The notes beneath the pieces were generated by a model, which worked only from the letters and a program-made list of their open reading frames with translations, was not told the DNA's origin and made no database searches. DNA of 5,438 nt from Lachnospiraceae bacterium (GTDB lineage: Bacteria; Bacillota; Clostridia; Lachnospirales; Lachnospiraceae), in NCBI GenBank assembly GCA_021199405.1, contig JAJQID010000016.1:1-5438 (forward strand), in the 5' to 3' direction. The translations under genes were made by a program, and so were the position numbers. This document shows, one piece after another, positions 5,425-5,438 of the stretch; position 1 is the stretch's first letter, and each line of letters starts with the position of its first letter.

Positions 5425-5438
5425 GGGGTCGCTGGACT

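Noticed and set aside
1..5438. CRISPR array, tRNA, rRNA, integrase or insertion sequence ends
   Set aside because: I saw no regularly spaced repeats, cloverleaf, ribosomal sequence, recombinase motif or matched terminal inverted repeats by eye.

Overview
The window is a piece of a mobilizable genetic element, most likely from an anaerobic gut-type Firmicute of the class Clostridia. The grounds are the MobA/MobL (MOBQ) relaxase preceded by a DUF3847-type gene, strong AGGAGG-like ribosome binding sites, TTG and GTG starts, and rho-independent termination. The taxonomic call rests on remembered gene context, not a search. All genes I can support are on the minus strand, so the reading order is right to left.

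Layout in reading order. (1) At the right edge (5197-5424) is a 75-residue protein of unknown function, possibly cut at its N-terminus by the window edge. (2) Next comes an AT-rich cargo module: a 66-residue XRE-type HTH regulator that probably starts at a TTG codon (5120), then an 836-residue single-chain restriction-modification protein (2344-4854). That protein joins an HsdR-like PD-(D/E)xK nuclease domain, an HsdM-like N6-adenine methyltransferase and one HsdS-like target recognition domain. A rho-independent terminator follows at 2282-2322. (3) Next is a more GC-rich mobilization module: a DUF3847-type protein (1920-2246), an oriT-containing spacer that may also encode a small membrane protein (1676-1957), and the MOBQ relaxase (186-1673). 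(4) At the left edge is an incomplete gene (1-149) in the same frame as the relaxase, beginning just after its stop codon.

The clearest non-coding signal is the oriT at 1880-1910. A 6-bp inverted repeat is followed by ATAAGTGCGCC, the same arrangement as the RSF1010/R1162 and pGO1-type oriTs (from memory). It sits about 200 bp from the relaxase that should nick it. By the usual MOBQ polarity, DNA rightward of the nick would enter a recipient first, so the restriction-modification gene is in the leading part and the relaxase gene is transferred last.

Taken together, this looks like a mob cassette (accessory protein, oriT, relaxase) carrying a self-contained defence cargo whose regulator could act like a controller (C) protein. 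I see no integrase, replication gene, complete element end, tRNA, rRNA or CRISPR array in the window.
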